The translations under genes and the position numbers were made by a program. A stretch of DNA of 64,000 nucleotides from Lepeophtheirus salmonis (lineage: Eukaryota; Arthropoda; Copepoda; Siphonostomatoida; Caligidae): positions 23,340,363 through 23,404,362 of the forward strand of contig NC_052135.2 in assembly GCF_016086655.4 (NCBI RefSeq), in the 5' to 3' direction. The notes beneath the pieces were generated by a model. It was given only the letters and a program-made list of their open reading frames with translations. It searched no databases and had not been told where the DNA came from. Below, piece after piece: positions 47,474-59,020 of this stretch (within the stretch, counting starts at the first letter, position 1; every line of letters starts with the position of its first letter).

Positions 47474-47686
47474 TGATTTTTATGAAAGGACGTAGCTCAA
47501 TGGCAACATGCTTGAAAGAAACATTTTCTTGAACTCAATATGCATAAATTCACGTCTCAGTCGCTCCTAGAGAAGGAAATATACTTAATGTACGCGTATA
47601 TATGGACTTTAAAGACAATTCCTAGCTCAAACGAGTAATAGTAATAATATAATGTTTACTTATACTTAATCAATAGAACTCCATCT
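47474..47686 (+). mobile_element. Family C tRNA-derived SINE-like element, copy 2
   Basis: The head GGACGTAGCTCAATGGCAAC (47488-47507) has the A-box-like TAGCTCAATGG. The body runs TTGAACTCAATATGCATAAATTCACGTCTCAGTCGCTCCTAG, where the B box is degenerate. The tail reads GGACTTTAAAGACAATTCC, AATATAATGTTTACTTATAC and AGAACTCCATCT, shared with copies 1 and 4. Confidence 0.65.
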
Positions 47687-48380
47687 ATTTAAAGGAACAT
47701 AAAAAGACAATTAATTTTGGTCAATAGAAGCCCTAAGAGTTTGGTGGGAGGTCAGAACAAGCTCCTAAAATTTGTCAAAACAAATATATTCTTGGTATGT
47801 AAATATAAAAATCATATTTAATTATTCAATAACGAAGTGTTTGATAAAACTGGCAAAGTTTAGGGTATCCATATTTCACAAGTTAAAAGCAATTATTCCT
47901 ACATAATCCATTTCTACTAAAATTCAAATGATTATCAGAAAATACATTAAAAATATTGATTATTAACGACATTTTAATTCAATTATTTAAATTTTAATTG
48001 CAGAGAAATAATCTTTAACACTTGTAACAATAAACAACAAATTTTGCCTTTGAGTTGTAATAGTTTGCTTTTGTTGTCTAGAGAGTCAAGGCTTTATATA
48101 TATCCAGTCCAGAAACATCGATTGTTTTAAATTTATAAATTTTAAGGCATACCATTTTTAAACTTTTTGTATCAGTAAAAATCAAATATTTTCAAAGCTT
48201 TGTTGTAATAATAATTTAAATATTTAAATAGTTTGAAAAACTAAATTATTCAGGCTGATATATTTTAATCGTTCATAACTTGCAATTGAGGTATTTAAAA
48301 AAAAAAAGGTTCAAAAATTATTTATTTATGTAAGAACAAGTTATTAACGAATACATCATTTCTTGTAAATTTACATATAT
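47687..48380. other. AT-rich spacer, nothing recognised
   Basis: No gene identified. It separates the two 80-bp duplicated family C heads. Confidence 0.45.
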
Positions 48381-48460
48381 TGATTTTTATGAAAGGACGT
48401 AGCTCAATGGCAACATGGTTGAAAGAAACATTCTCTTGAACTCAATATGCATAAATTCAC
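48381..48460 (+). repeat. 80-bp near-identical copy of the family C head
   Basis: Matches 47474-47553 over 80 bp with two substitutions (ATGCTTG/ATGGTTG and TTTTCTTG/TTCTCTTG). The match includes ~13 bp upstream of the SINE head (TGATTTTTATGAA) and stops before the SINE tail, so it is a local segmental duplication rather than an independent insertion. Confidence 0.85.
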
Positions 48461-50439
48461 ATACGTGAGTAGATAGTGAATTTTTACAATTCAAAAATAA
48501 TAAATAATAAATCACTCATAAATTTCTTTAAATGAAATTCAATTTCCTTAATGATTTCTGGGTATATGTCAACACCTAAGGAATACTCCGTTAAACATTG
48601 GCTGATATCAAAATTTACGATCCAATACAATTAAAAAATCTAATTTTTTTTCAAAAGATTCGATATCCCGTATCCAAAAAATATTTTTTTAATATTATAA
48701 TTTGTTTGTTTTGCTTGCCATTTTTGACTTTAATTTCATGAAAAATGCTTCAAATTGCGATATTTCTTTGCTCAAACGCCTTTTTACGTCCTCAAAGTGC
48801 TATATTTGATGAATAAAAGATGAATTTCTAATTATTTTTTCATAGCCACTGTTAATTAATGCTTTTCTTGATGTAAAATGATCACTTGTGAGATACAAAC
48901 TTATTTGAATAAAAAATATTTAAGTTAAAAAGTACGAATTCATCGATTGGATCCCGGTTTAGTAATGTATACAAGATGAACATTTAAAAAAAAAGAGAGA
49001 TACTTTTAGGAAAGGTAAACTGAACAAGTCGTTGTAATGAAAATTTAAATCTCAGACTTTTTCTGGTTTTTAGATTTTGAAACTAATATATACACGAGTA
49101 TATGAGCCCATGGCTAATGTCATCTTTTGTAACTTTAAAAAATCATTTAGTAGTTCAAATTCAAATGAAAATCTTCACATTCAAGAAATGATATGAGATC
49201 TCAGTCCCACCCCCAACCAACCCTCCTCCCTCTTTTTATGGGTCAATATCATTAAAAGGATTACACATTAATTCTTCCTCCTCTTAGCTAACATTATCTT
49301 CTTGACTCATAAATGCAAGGAAAAGTTTTTTCTCTTGATGATCTCAATGGGAGATGGAAATGGGAGAACGAGAGCTCAAGGAGTAGAAAAAGGAATATCA
49401 GAGTTCAAAATAAGAAGCTCTTGTATTATTCATTTTCACAACATGACTCAAACTCATTAAGAATCCTTCTTTCTTTTTACTTGTTTTTATATCATTTACG
49501 ATCCCTACCTCATGTTGGAATTAGGGTTTAAAGATTATTAGTTTTTTATAACTATGTGTGTGTCTTTTTCGGCGGTACTTTTTTTAGAAGAAGAATACTA
49601 TGAAATTTTATGATGTTTGAATCATAAAAAGTATATTATACCTTTATGATAATAAGTACCTAAGAATAATGAATTTGGGTCTTTCTTCTTTCTAGTGTAG
49701 GGGATATAAATAAATACACATACCATTTTTTTTTCTTCTTAACTTTCCGGCACTTAAATTAAACAAACAAACTTTGAACTCTTTTGAATGGGAAACAATG
49801 GATTTTGAAAAAAAAAAAAAAAATACCGATGTAGACGAAAAATAAAAGTAACTAATCCTCAAAGACATTTCTTGAATGCATATCAAATTATTTTTATTCT
49901 TATCTTTTCTTTTTCTAAAGGTTTTTCCCTAATAAAGAATCAACATAAAAGAAATAAGGGGCTCAAGAAATGCCTTATAATGTGCGCACCCACTGATTTC
50001 TTCTCCTTAACAAAAGGTCTCATTATATCACTAACATGTGCATATCTCTATATGAATGACTTTTTGCCCCATTATTCAACCTCTTACACAGTCTTTTTTG
50101 TTCTCACACGACCATTGACTCAAATTATTATCAGTCCATAGCAACTAATTCCCTTATTTTTTTATTTTTGTAGACCTATTTTTTTTTCTTCGGCTTAAAG
50201 AAATCCTTTCTAATGCCCTTTTCATGTCTTTACCCCCCCTGATACTCCTCATTACCCTACTACTACTCCAAAAAGAAAAAAAGAACATAAAAAACCTCAA
50301 ACAAAAGGAGGTAAAATATATATGATTATGAATAGACAAATTTGAAGAGTAATGAGCGTTTCATTTACAATCGAGATAGAGAGGGTATTATTATCTACCT
50401 ACATAGCTAGGGATGTAAATCCTAAGTATTTTTAGCATG
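48461..50439. other. AT-rich stretch, no gene recognised
   Basis: About 2 kb. The open frame 49313-49531 (non-ATG start in context of a purine-rich stretch 49345-49400) and frames 49692-49886, 49872-50141 and 50154-50339 are low-complexity without family similarity. A C-rich segment lies at 49205-49232. Confidence 0.4.
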
Positions 50440-50765
50440 TGTTTTTTGTTATTGTTGGTAACAGTCCTTTTTATTTTCTAAAGCTGTTATCATTATCCTT
50501 CATTTTCTGAAGACAAAACATCTAAATATAAAGGAATCACTAGAACTTGTGATTATGAATACCGGAAAGTAATACTGAAGAGCTGTTGGGGAGTTATATC
50601 CTTGTTAGAATCAGCCTAGAATTGAGGATCAATATCGGGGTAATGCTTGATTAAACATCGAGTAAGATTTTTATTTATTTATTTCATCTCTCAGCTAATT
50701 TAATGCAATATCCATGAGAGAGCTCAAATATTTTTCAAAAATGCGATATTTTTTACATATCAAAA
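50440..50765 (-). mobile_element. Family D element, copy 4
   Basis: AACATCTAAATATAAAGGAATCACTAG, AGAGCTGTTGGGGAGTTATATCCTTGTTAGAATC, GAGGATCAATATCGGGGTAATGC, ATTTATTTCATCTCTCAGCTAATTTAATGC and TATTTTTCAAAAATGCG follow the minus-orientation family order. Confidence 0.55.
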
Positions 50766-51889
50766 ATGCTTACAACTTACAGCCCTATACATTTCCTCTC
50801 ATCCCCATTCATGTCAATTCTACGTTATTTTAGCTCAAAACCCAATAAAAAAAATGTCTACCCTTATTTTGCCTTCAGTAAGGGCTTTGTTCTGTTTAAA
50901 TCCACACATATTTTTAATTTTTTTATAGTTCCTTTAAAATTTATGTAATTTTTTATGTTCTTTGAAAAAAAAAAAGGCCAGAAATGTAGCGGCTCTTTCA
51001 TTCTTTTTGCCATTCGTTTACTCACATTGCGGTATATATGTACATATTATATTGTTTGTATTTGTTGTTGCATTATGTGTGTTATTAGGCATTTTACTAC
51101 ACTTATGATGATGACGGGAACAGATGGCGAATCTAATAATAGGGCATTGCATTTTCTTTCCATTATGTATGTTTTTATATATTCAAATTGCTTCTCTATT
51201 TGTTTCATCCCTTGCAAGTGAGCATGCCTTTTTGCATTCTAAGTCTTTCTTAACAAAAAAACTCACTCATTTATTGAATAATTCATTTTTTCATCTGCAA
51301 ATGAGGATAAACACTATTGTATATATTTTATTGAAAGACCAACTTAATATAGCTATTTTTAATAAATGTACAATGAACATAATATGTTAGTGCCTTTAAG
51401 TGCCCAGTTGGGGAATAATAAACCAAAATGAGGGTTCATTTATTTAAAGAGAGTTTACAATGACTTTTTACCAGATACAAAATAACAAATCACAATGGGG
51501 TTTAGCTACTTTCTTTGGAATTTTATACATTAAATATATATATGTGTCATTCCAAGAAAAATGTACACTTTTTTCCGTCCAATTTGTACAAAATTTCAGA
51601 TTCGTAACTCAATCCAGCTCTTAGTTCAGATCACTTTTTTATGATAAATTTGATTAAAAAAAATATATATATATATACGTATAATTCATTATATGCTTTT
51701 ATTAGTTTTTTTACTACATAACTTCAATTGAAGAATCTTTCATCTTATCTAAAACATGAATTTTTGTGAAAGCTAATTGATTGAAAAGATACTTTTTAGA
51801 CTAGATATCTCAACATAATAAGTTTGTTTAGTTATCTCTAATATATTTGCATAAATCTATATTCTCTCATTTGATCAAAGTCGCCAATG
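50766..51889. other. AT-rich stretch, no gene recognised
   Basis: Overlapping short open frames (50766-50948, 50955-51221, 51124-51390) read as hydrophobic low-complexity text with TTG or ATG starts, and none matches a known family. The (TA)n stretch 51660-51676 is a microsatellite. Confidence 0.4.
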
Positions 51890-51897
51890 GTTTTAAG

Positions 51898-52612
51898 CAG
51901 GGGTGAGCAAATTGTAAAATGAAACCAACCACATAAAGGAAATTAAAAATTTTAAGGAGCTGCATTCAGAATTTTTTTTTTTTTCAAAGTTGTAGATAAA
52001 ATATTTAAACTGTAAAAAAGCCAAAATAGATTATGGATAAAAAATAAACAATGGACATGGACAAACTAAAAATGAGATATTCTCCACATGGTGATGTGGC
52101 AGTAAGTTGTTAGGCGTGCATCATAAATAAAATAAAAAGTGTATTCTTTATAACATAATATTATAATAAATACATTAATGATAGGGATTTGTATTATTTT
52201 GCTGCAATATGGCATCACTCTCAATCGTTTTGAAAAAAATAAAATAAAATGTAAGTAAACAACGTTCATGGCCCCTTGATTTTCAACAATGGTACCTCCA
52301 AATCATGAACTACAGTTGCTAGTTATAATTCACATTTCTTACCCGTATATTGGCTCAGCTCGTATATGTACTAGGAGTGTGAGGTAGCACAGTTAGGTAG
52401 AATTGACTAATTATCAAACAATATCAGGACTTTTTTCCATCTTTTTTGGGGAATGAAAGATACAATAAAGATTACTATTTATTTTATTAATATATATTTA
52501 ACACTATTTGATTGTAGAGAATTACATTTTATATCGCTTCATATAAGGTTTTTTGTTGGGCCAAAAAAGGTATTTTCCGGTCACATGCGGCCTATGTAGA
52601 TTGCTTATCCTG
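51898..52612. mobile_element. hAT-like non-autonomous element (715 bp)
   Basis: The left end CAGGGGTGAGCAAATTGTAA (51898-51917) and the right end, read on the minus strand from 52612, CAGGATAAGCAATCTACATAGG, are imperfect inverted repeats of the CAGGGGTGGGCAA type found in hAT elements. Inside the right end is a GGTCACATGCGGCC stretch, a common subterminal theme in that group. Flanking 8-mers GTTTTAAG (51890-51897) and ATTTAAAG (52613-52620) agree at 6 of 8 positions, consistent with an old 8-bp target duplication. No transposase; the minus open frame 52066-52269 is not recognised. Confidence 0.7.
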
Positions 52613-52620
52613 ATTTAAAG

Positions 52621-53333
52621 TTATCCTTTATTCGAGTAACCTCTTCTATGGACTCATTTGTTTCTTTGAAACGCATTGGCATTACCCTCCCTTTACCCTT
52701 TAGGTATATGTTTAATAAAATATTTCAGAGTCTAAATCCAACGTTGTTATAAATCATAAGTTAATGGACCTTTGTGTATCAAGGAGTTAATTAACGCATA
52801 TTTATCTATTTTATCTAGACCAATTTTTTGTATGTGTATTTACACAAAATATATGAAAGTAGAAAAAAATAGAAACGAAATATTGATGATATCTATTGTA
52901 ATGAACAGTGATGGAGTAGAAAGAAAAATCTGACACCTCATCCATTCTTATAAGAAAATTCTTATTTTTTTCTCGATTCACACACTTTCCTCTTTTTTTT
53001 TCTTTAATGGATCATCTAAACTTTTTTTCTCCTTTTATATACATACATATGTTTGGTCAAAGTGGATTTGATAACTCTTGGAATACAATGAATTGTATAA
53101 TATTTCATTGAAATGACATTTTTTAACTAATGCAGTAAAAGGTGGAACAATAATTATGTAAAAGCCATTTTTTTTTCATTGAATTAAAATGTATGATTTT
53201 GTGATATAAAACAGACTTCTGGTAGACATTTGCACTTCAATAAAAAACATTGACTGATGGATAACTTGAAACGGTGCAGAGTTACAATTTTTCAAAGAAA
53301 TGTTGCTGTAACTACTCAAAGAAAAGTTAAAAA
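52621..53333. other. AT-rich spacer, nothing recognised
   Basis: No gene or shared repeat identified. The minus open frame 53176-53358 overlaps the start of the next relic in antisense and is not a gene. Confidence 0.45.
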
Positions 53334-53339
53334 TGATTA

Positions 53340-53450
53340 GAGTGCATGATTTCGCCAAAACTCGGCAAGACAGTCAAAGAGGGTAAGGAAACCTTGGATA
53401 CAGTCTACGGCGACGATGCCTATAAATTGAAGTCATTTAAAAGATCATCC
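53340..53450 (+). pseudogene. Mariner/SETMAR-type transposase N-terminal scrap
   Basis: Reads KLGKTVKEGKETLDTVYGDD then AYKLKSFKRS, resembling the first helix-turn-helix of mariner transposases related to the one in human SETMAR ('KLGK-T--E---ML-TVYGDDAL---TVYKWFKRF'). Only ~35 codons are recognisable, and the following SSVLLIGAIMF text does not fit. No catalytic motif or inverted repeat is nearby. Short similarity judged from memory, so chance is possible. Confidence 0.5.
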
Positions 53451-55554
53451 GTACTATTAATAGGGGCTATAATGTTCAGGATCAACAGCATTTTAATGTA
53501 TCAAGGGTATGCATATGTACATATGTAGAAAAATACTAATTTTTGTAACAAACTTTTGCTATAAAAATAATTAACTTAGTGGGCGATCATTATTTGTTCT
53601 ACAATTATGATCGAGTAGCTATTAATCTGAGAGTCGTAAAATCATATACATTATAACTCATTTTTGATATATCTATCATTGATTTAAGGTTAAAATCAAT
53701 TTAAAGGTAAACCTATATGGATAAAGGCTTCAACTTCTGAAATTTAAGATAAAATCGGGGAAAATTTGGATGGTCAAGTACCAAATTGTTCAACAGGGAT
53801 ACGTGTACTAATATATCAGTACATAATGGGTTGTAGCCTTCCAGAGTTGTTTTCGACCTCAATAAATAATCTAAATTTGTACATTTAAACTTTAATAAAA
53901 AAAAGAGCAAACTTAATTCAACTTAAATTGAGACATAGATATCCATAAAATTGGGGTAGGCTATAAATTTTTTTTTTTTTTGAGTTTTTATAAATTCATT
54001 TATTATGTACTATTAAAGTTTTAGTTTTTATCTACAAATTCATATTCTACTCAATAAAATATTTATAAGTTATTAAGATATAATTTTTTTAACATAATTT
54101 AATTTTTTAAATTATTGTATGTATTATGTAAAATAGGTATTTAAGAGGCTATGCATGCTTTATTTTCTAAATAAACTTATAGCCTGTAAGTAAGGGTAAT
54201 TTTCATATTATTTATTTTGTCGTCCAATATAAACATTCTTGAGTCACCATAAAATATTTAATACTTATAAGTAGTAAGTAAGCATTCTTTTCTTTTTTTT
54301 AAATTAATGGGTATTGTGGATATTTCCAGGCATTGCATAACTTTAATTTGATTGTTTTATCCATAGTTTAATTTTCAAAAATTAGACTATGTGATTTTGA
54401 AATGCTCCGTACACATTTAAAGGACAATACTCCAAATATTTTTAGTTCATACTCTAATCATTAGATACTGAGCTTCTAAGTAGACTGAAGATTCCTTCCT
54501 CGTCGACCCTTTTCCTCCATCACAAATGTATCTTAATATTCATAATTATAGAAAGAGATTAATTTTCTTATTTCAATAATATTATATTATAATTTCAGCC
54601 CAATAAATCTTTGTTTGTTCTTTTGCGTTGCCTCTGATCAAACACGTTAAAGGCCGTGTAAGAGGGGAGATAAAGTCTTAAATTTCTTTAGTTAGTAACA
54701 TAAATAGTAGCGGGTCATCAGGCAACGGCGAAGTAAATATTCTAGGCCATCAACTTTAGAGAACTTTTTAAAAATAAATGTTTGGATTTATTTCTATGTA
54801 TAATTCTATTTTATGGCTCATGTATAAGCTTCGGATTACATGGCTGCACCAAAATAATTTTTATATTTTTAGGGTCAAATTGATCTCAAAGCAAAAAATG
54901 TTTTATGTTTTTTTATACATAGATTTTGTGTATCACACAATTTCTGGTGATATAGCCAGTTTTAAATAATTTTCTAACGACCTTCCGTAATAAAAGCACA
55001 AAGCTATTTATTTTTCTCTTTTGTAGTTCAAAGTTTTTAACTAAATTCTAAATATTTTCATCTGTTCGTATTTGAGAGTGAGAGTAACAAAGTAATAACA
55101 GACAGTACACAGTAGAATATAAAGAAGCCAATAAAAAAGTTCATTTAATTTCGATTTAAGAAACTTTCAATCGTATCAGCCGGACAAACATATACACATA
55201 TTCAACGATGCAACTTTTTAGTCCCATTTTTATATTTTGTTGATGAATTTGTTTTTTTTTGTATACTAATATGTTGAAATTTTTTTTTTTCACACAAAAT
55301 ATTTATGTCTCCGGTCTTGAACCTTGAAAATTTCCTGTTACACTGTTTTTAGACAAAATTTGCCATTCATTCCCCAATATTCCAATGGAAAGTTTCCCTG
55401 TTTGAAAATTCCTGGATTTTGCAAACCTAGTTAATATCAACATCCCATAATTTTGTATATTATATCTACCCTATTCATCTAAAATGAAATTGTGACCTCA
55501 ATTATGAAACAATCTAATAAGTTGTTTAAAACATGACTTCGAACACATGCAAGA
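53451..55554. other. AT-rich stretch, no gene recognised
   Basis: About 2.1 kb. A weak inverted pair AGGCTATAAAT (about 53959) and ACTTATAGCCT (about 54175) might bound a ~230-bp element. A GC-richer patch 54627-54725 has ends GTTGCCTCTGATC and GGTCATCAGGCAAC that are near-inverted. Neither has other support. Confidence 0.35.
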
Positions 55555-55905
55555 CTTTTTGTAGTTGCAACCTGAACAAGGTTTTTATTTTATTTCCCGG
55601 AAATTTGGAGGAAAAGGGTCATTCTTGAAGTATAAAAATCTGAATATTAAATCATCAATAGTGCATGTGCTGATGAATGAGGGAGATTAACACGGAAAAG
55701 CTGTTGTAGAGTAGTAAAAGTAAGTCCCTGTTTAACTAAGATTATATTTGAGGATCGATAAAAAAGTAATTTCTGCCTACGTTTTTGTTGGATACAAAGT
55801 GGGGCATGTGTTCATTTTCATACTCTTATAGGTAGTTGTTTCTTGCTAAGCTAAAGATTTATAATTGTAAGGACTCGTTGAACTAAGAGTAGAATTGATA
55901 ATTCG
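55555..55905 (-). mobile_element. Family D element, copy 5
   Basis: GTAGTTGCAACCTGAAC, GCTGTTGTAGAGTAGTAAAAGTAAGTCCCTGTTTAACTAAG, TTTGAGGATCGATAAAAAAGTAATTTCTGCC and TACAAAGTGGGGCATGTG lie in the minus-orientation family order. Confidence 0.5.
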
Positions 55906-57137
55906 CATAGGAGTAATTACTGTTCATGTTCTTGCTGATACAGATGCGTAATTGTGTTTATTTCATTTCTCTTACAACTGCATCCAAATTATATCTTATA
56001 ATAATACGGGTTAAATTTTTGTATCATAAATTATTCATCCAACTTTTTTTCCCCTACTCTTATTGTATATGACATAACCAGTAGTGAAGCTTAGGATAAG
56101 TCTGACCATATGTCACACTATAACACCATCGATATCAAATGATGATGCGATTCAACCCAATAATACAATAAATGCTAGACATTTTAGGATTAAATACCTT
56201 AGCTTCTTATAATTTAATATTGGTACACAAACACATGCATTGTTATATAGGTAACTTCTTTATTATCTGATGTTTTTTTATTATTATTATTTGAAATCTA
56301 TTAAATATATAGAAAACTTATATTTTAATGGAAAATTATTGTTGATAAACTAAATGCAGTTTTTTTTAATTCGAAGAAACTTTACACAAAAATGAAGAAC
56401 TGGAATAAATTATTAACAATTATATTAAAACTTTTTATTTTCTCAATTTTTTGTTTTGTATTACAAGTTTTTTGTAAAGGTATAGTTTTTTTACGTTATA
56501 TGTACAACACTTTAAGAACCTTCAGAAAGAATCGATGCATAGAGGAGGCATCTTAATGCAAACATTATTTTTTTACCGTTTGCTCTACACTACCTATTGT
56601 TAAATATTTTTTTCATCAAATGAGCCATACAACGTCGTAAATAAATATAATCATACATCACTAATTAATTATTCTAAATTATTGATTTAACTATTTATTC
56701 TTAAATAAGCTTCAGATTTAAAACAAGTGCATTAATTCCTTTTAAATCCCCTTTTTTAATGTTTTTTTTTTTTAAATCCTCATAATGGATATCAGAAAAT
56801 ATGTAGTTTTTTGGATGTTTTTCTGGTTGATAAGGGGTTTAGTAGACTCAAATGATGAGAAGTAAAATGTATCTTCAAATCAGGATTGTGTCAATTGCTT
56901 CTACACTGAGAAATAGAGACTATCTTTGCATTCTCATTCTCAAAAAACTTGGTCGCACGACGCTATACCAAAGATGTGTCAGTAGAACATCCCATTTAAG
57001 AGATCTTTATTCATATACGCAACTGACACGTTTATTAAAATAAGAAAGAAATTCATCCTATAAACAACTGCTTAGCATGGTTACAATTATACAATGTATA
57101 GCTACATTCATCATTATATTATGTACATCCACCACAT
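55906..57137. other. AT-rich stretch, no gene recognised
   Basis: The block 56852-57040 is slightly GC-richer, with GTGTCAGT (about 56975) and ACTGACAC (about 57021) as 8-bp inverted arms. The plus frame there lacks family similarity. Confidence 0.4.
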
Positions 57138-57380
57138 TTAATTAACATAAAGACACCTTCCAAAAGTACAAGACCAACATAACATAGTAAAAACAAAAAA
57201 CCAATTAAATAAATATTGTAAAAATTCTAGGGCTTGTGATATTCTTGTCGAACGTCGGTGACTTTGTTCTACAAGTTGATTTGAATTATTTGAATCTTTC
57301 GAAGAATAACCTTGTACCTTTCTATTCGGTATGATATAATATTGAAGACCATGAAGAATATCTCCAGTCTCATTCCAGAT
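57138..57380 (-). other. Candidate coding segment with a C-terminal hydrophobic stretch
   Basis: On the minus strand, codons from 57380 to a TAA at 57138-57140 stay open for 80 residues, without an ATG near the upstream edge, as expected for an internal or last exon. The text is compositionally varied: ETGDILHGLQYYIIPNRK, VQGYSSKDSNNSNQLVEQ, SHRRSTRISQALEF, then a hydrophobic run LQYLFNWFFVFTMLCW that could cross a membrane, and CTFGRCLYVN before the stop. I recognise no family. It could be chance. Confidence 0.2.
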
Positions 57381-57949
57381 TTAAAGGAAACGGACCAGTT
57401 CTTTCGATAATAGTTGCTGGATCTATTTATGATATATTCTTTACAAATACTTTCGAACGATGTTATCTTTAGAGTCGAGTCTCATTTCCCGTGTGTGCAT
57501 AAACATAAAATATACAGATAAATAGTTTTTTTTTTTTTTAATTTTTCAAACATTCATTACACAATTGTTTCAATTCTTATGTCTATTTCATTTTAAAACT
57601 ATTACATTCCGAAAAATTACTTTTAGTTAGTCAAAAAATTAAAAAAAAATATAAATAAAAGGGAAAAAAAGAGCGTGCGTTGCACAAATTCCTTTAAAAA
57701 TTGCCGCTAGTCACGTTGAGCTATTTGAAATAAGTAAAGCTAATTTGTATTTTCCTTTCAGTTGTATTATTTAATTTTTATAGTTTGGCTCTTGTATGAT
57801 TTTAAGCAGCTGACTCTACGTATTACGAACTCAAAAAGGATATTAAATGGGGTTCGATAGTTATATTAATTCATATCAATCAAGGACTTCAGTTAAATGT
57901 AAATTGTATATTGGCCAATGATGAAAATCCGGAGTAGAATGAGGATGTT
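57381..57949. other. AT-rich spacer, nothing recognised
   Basis: No gene or shared repeat identified. Confidence 0.4.
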
Positions 57950-58235
57950 AAAAAAGAAAAAAGAAGCCGAAAACCAACACCGTAACCCTCAAAATTTAAA
58001 GAATGTTTAGGAGGAAAGAAAGAATAATGATCATTACGTTTTATTAGATCAGCTACAATCAGTTGGTACTAGGTAGGAAGGCAAAAAGGAAATTTGTTAG
58101 AATTAGTCCTATGTCGATCCCCAAATTCTACTCTGAGTCTAATAAGGACTTGCAATTATAACTCCGCAACAAATCTTCAGGGTTACGCTCCCTCTATTAT
58201 GAACTCACACAAATATTCAATCAGGTTTTGAATAT
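57950..58235 (+). mobile_element. Family D element, copy 6
   Basis: CCGTAACCCTCAAAATTTAAAG, TTTTATTAGATCAGCTACAATCAG, GTACTAGGTAGGAAGG, CCCCAAATTCTACTCTGAGTC, AATAAGGACTTGCAATTATAACTCCGCAACAAATCTTCAG and TATTATGAACTCACAC. The family shows no conserved open frame. It has no convincing terminal inverted repeats, so it may be a SINE-like retroposon or a fragment of a longer element. Confidence 0.6.
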
Positions 58236-58467
58236 AATATAAACTATCTAGAAAATGGGTTTAAGTACTCAGGAATTAAATAATAACGAGAACTGCTCAG
58301 GAAAAGAAAATTCCTTCTTTACACTAGTTATTACATATCAGATTAACATAGTTAATAATACCCATTTATTTAGTAATATTTCTTTCTCTTTGATAATATC
58401 TAAATAATAAATCCGCCTATAATAAATAACAGCAGACAATAAGAAAAATTCAGTAGGGTAGCTATTA

Positions 58468-58662
58468 ATTTTGGGGTTCGGTCCGAAAATCCTTGACTGG
58501 TCTGGGACTGTAGATTTGTCTTTCAATGAATGGGAGGAACAATATAAAAAGGTTACATTTTGGTCTACAGTCTTGACCGAAATATCAGTCAACAACGGTC
58601 TGGAAGGAATCTCTGAAGACAAAAATAATAATAAGTCATGGACCGAACCTCAGCACAACTAG
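58468..58662 (+). mobile_element. Family B element, copy 6 (short form, ~195 bp)
   Basis: The left end GGGGTTCGGTCCGAAAATCC and right end ATGGACCGAACCTCAGCAC are clear inverted repeats around GGTTCGGTCC. Between them only the outer blocks of the 685-bp form remain (GACTGGTCTGGGACTGTAGA, ATTTTGGTCTACAGTC, CGAAATATCAG). This is an internal-deletion version of family B. Open frames on both strands here (58338-58622, 58471-58662) come from the symmetric ends and are not genes. Confidence 0.7.
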
Positions 58663-59020
58663 TGATCATACATTTTTCCAAACTGCTATTTCCCGTTTTT
58701 CTGTTGAGGTTGAAGATTACAAATTTAAAAAGGTTAGAAATGCTCGACGTGGGTCAAAATACATTAAAAATAAGGAAGATTTAAATAATAGGAAACAATA
58801 ATAAAAAATCAAGTGTGCAATGTGTCGATCTTTTTAATTGAATGAAATATAAAAAACATAAAGTTTTAAAAAAAGCAGACATTTGCATTACTCTACTACC
58901 ATATGGTTTTCCCACTCACTTCCTTACAATTAAAAGCAAATGTAAATAAATTTAATGCATTTATTTTTTTAGGAGTATACATATTAAAATTACATACATA
59001 CGCATATATATATATATATA

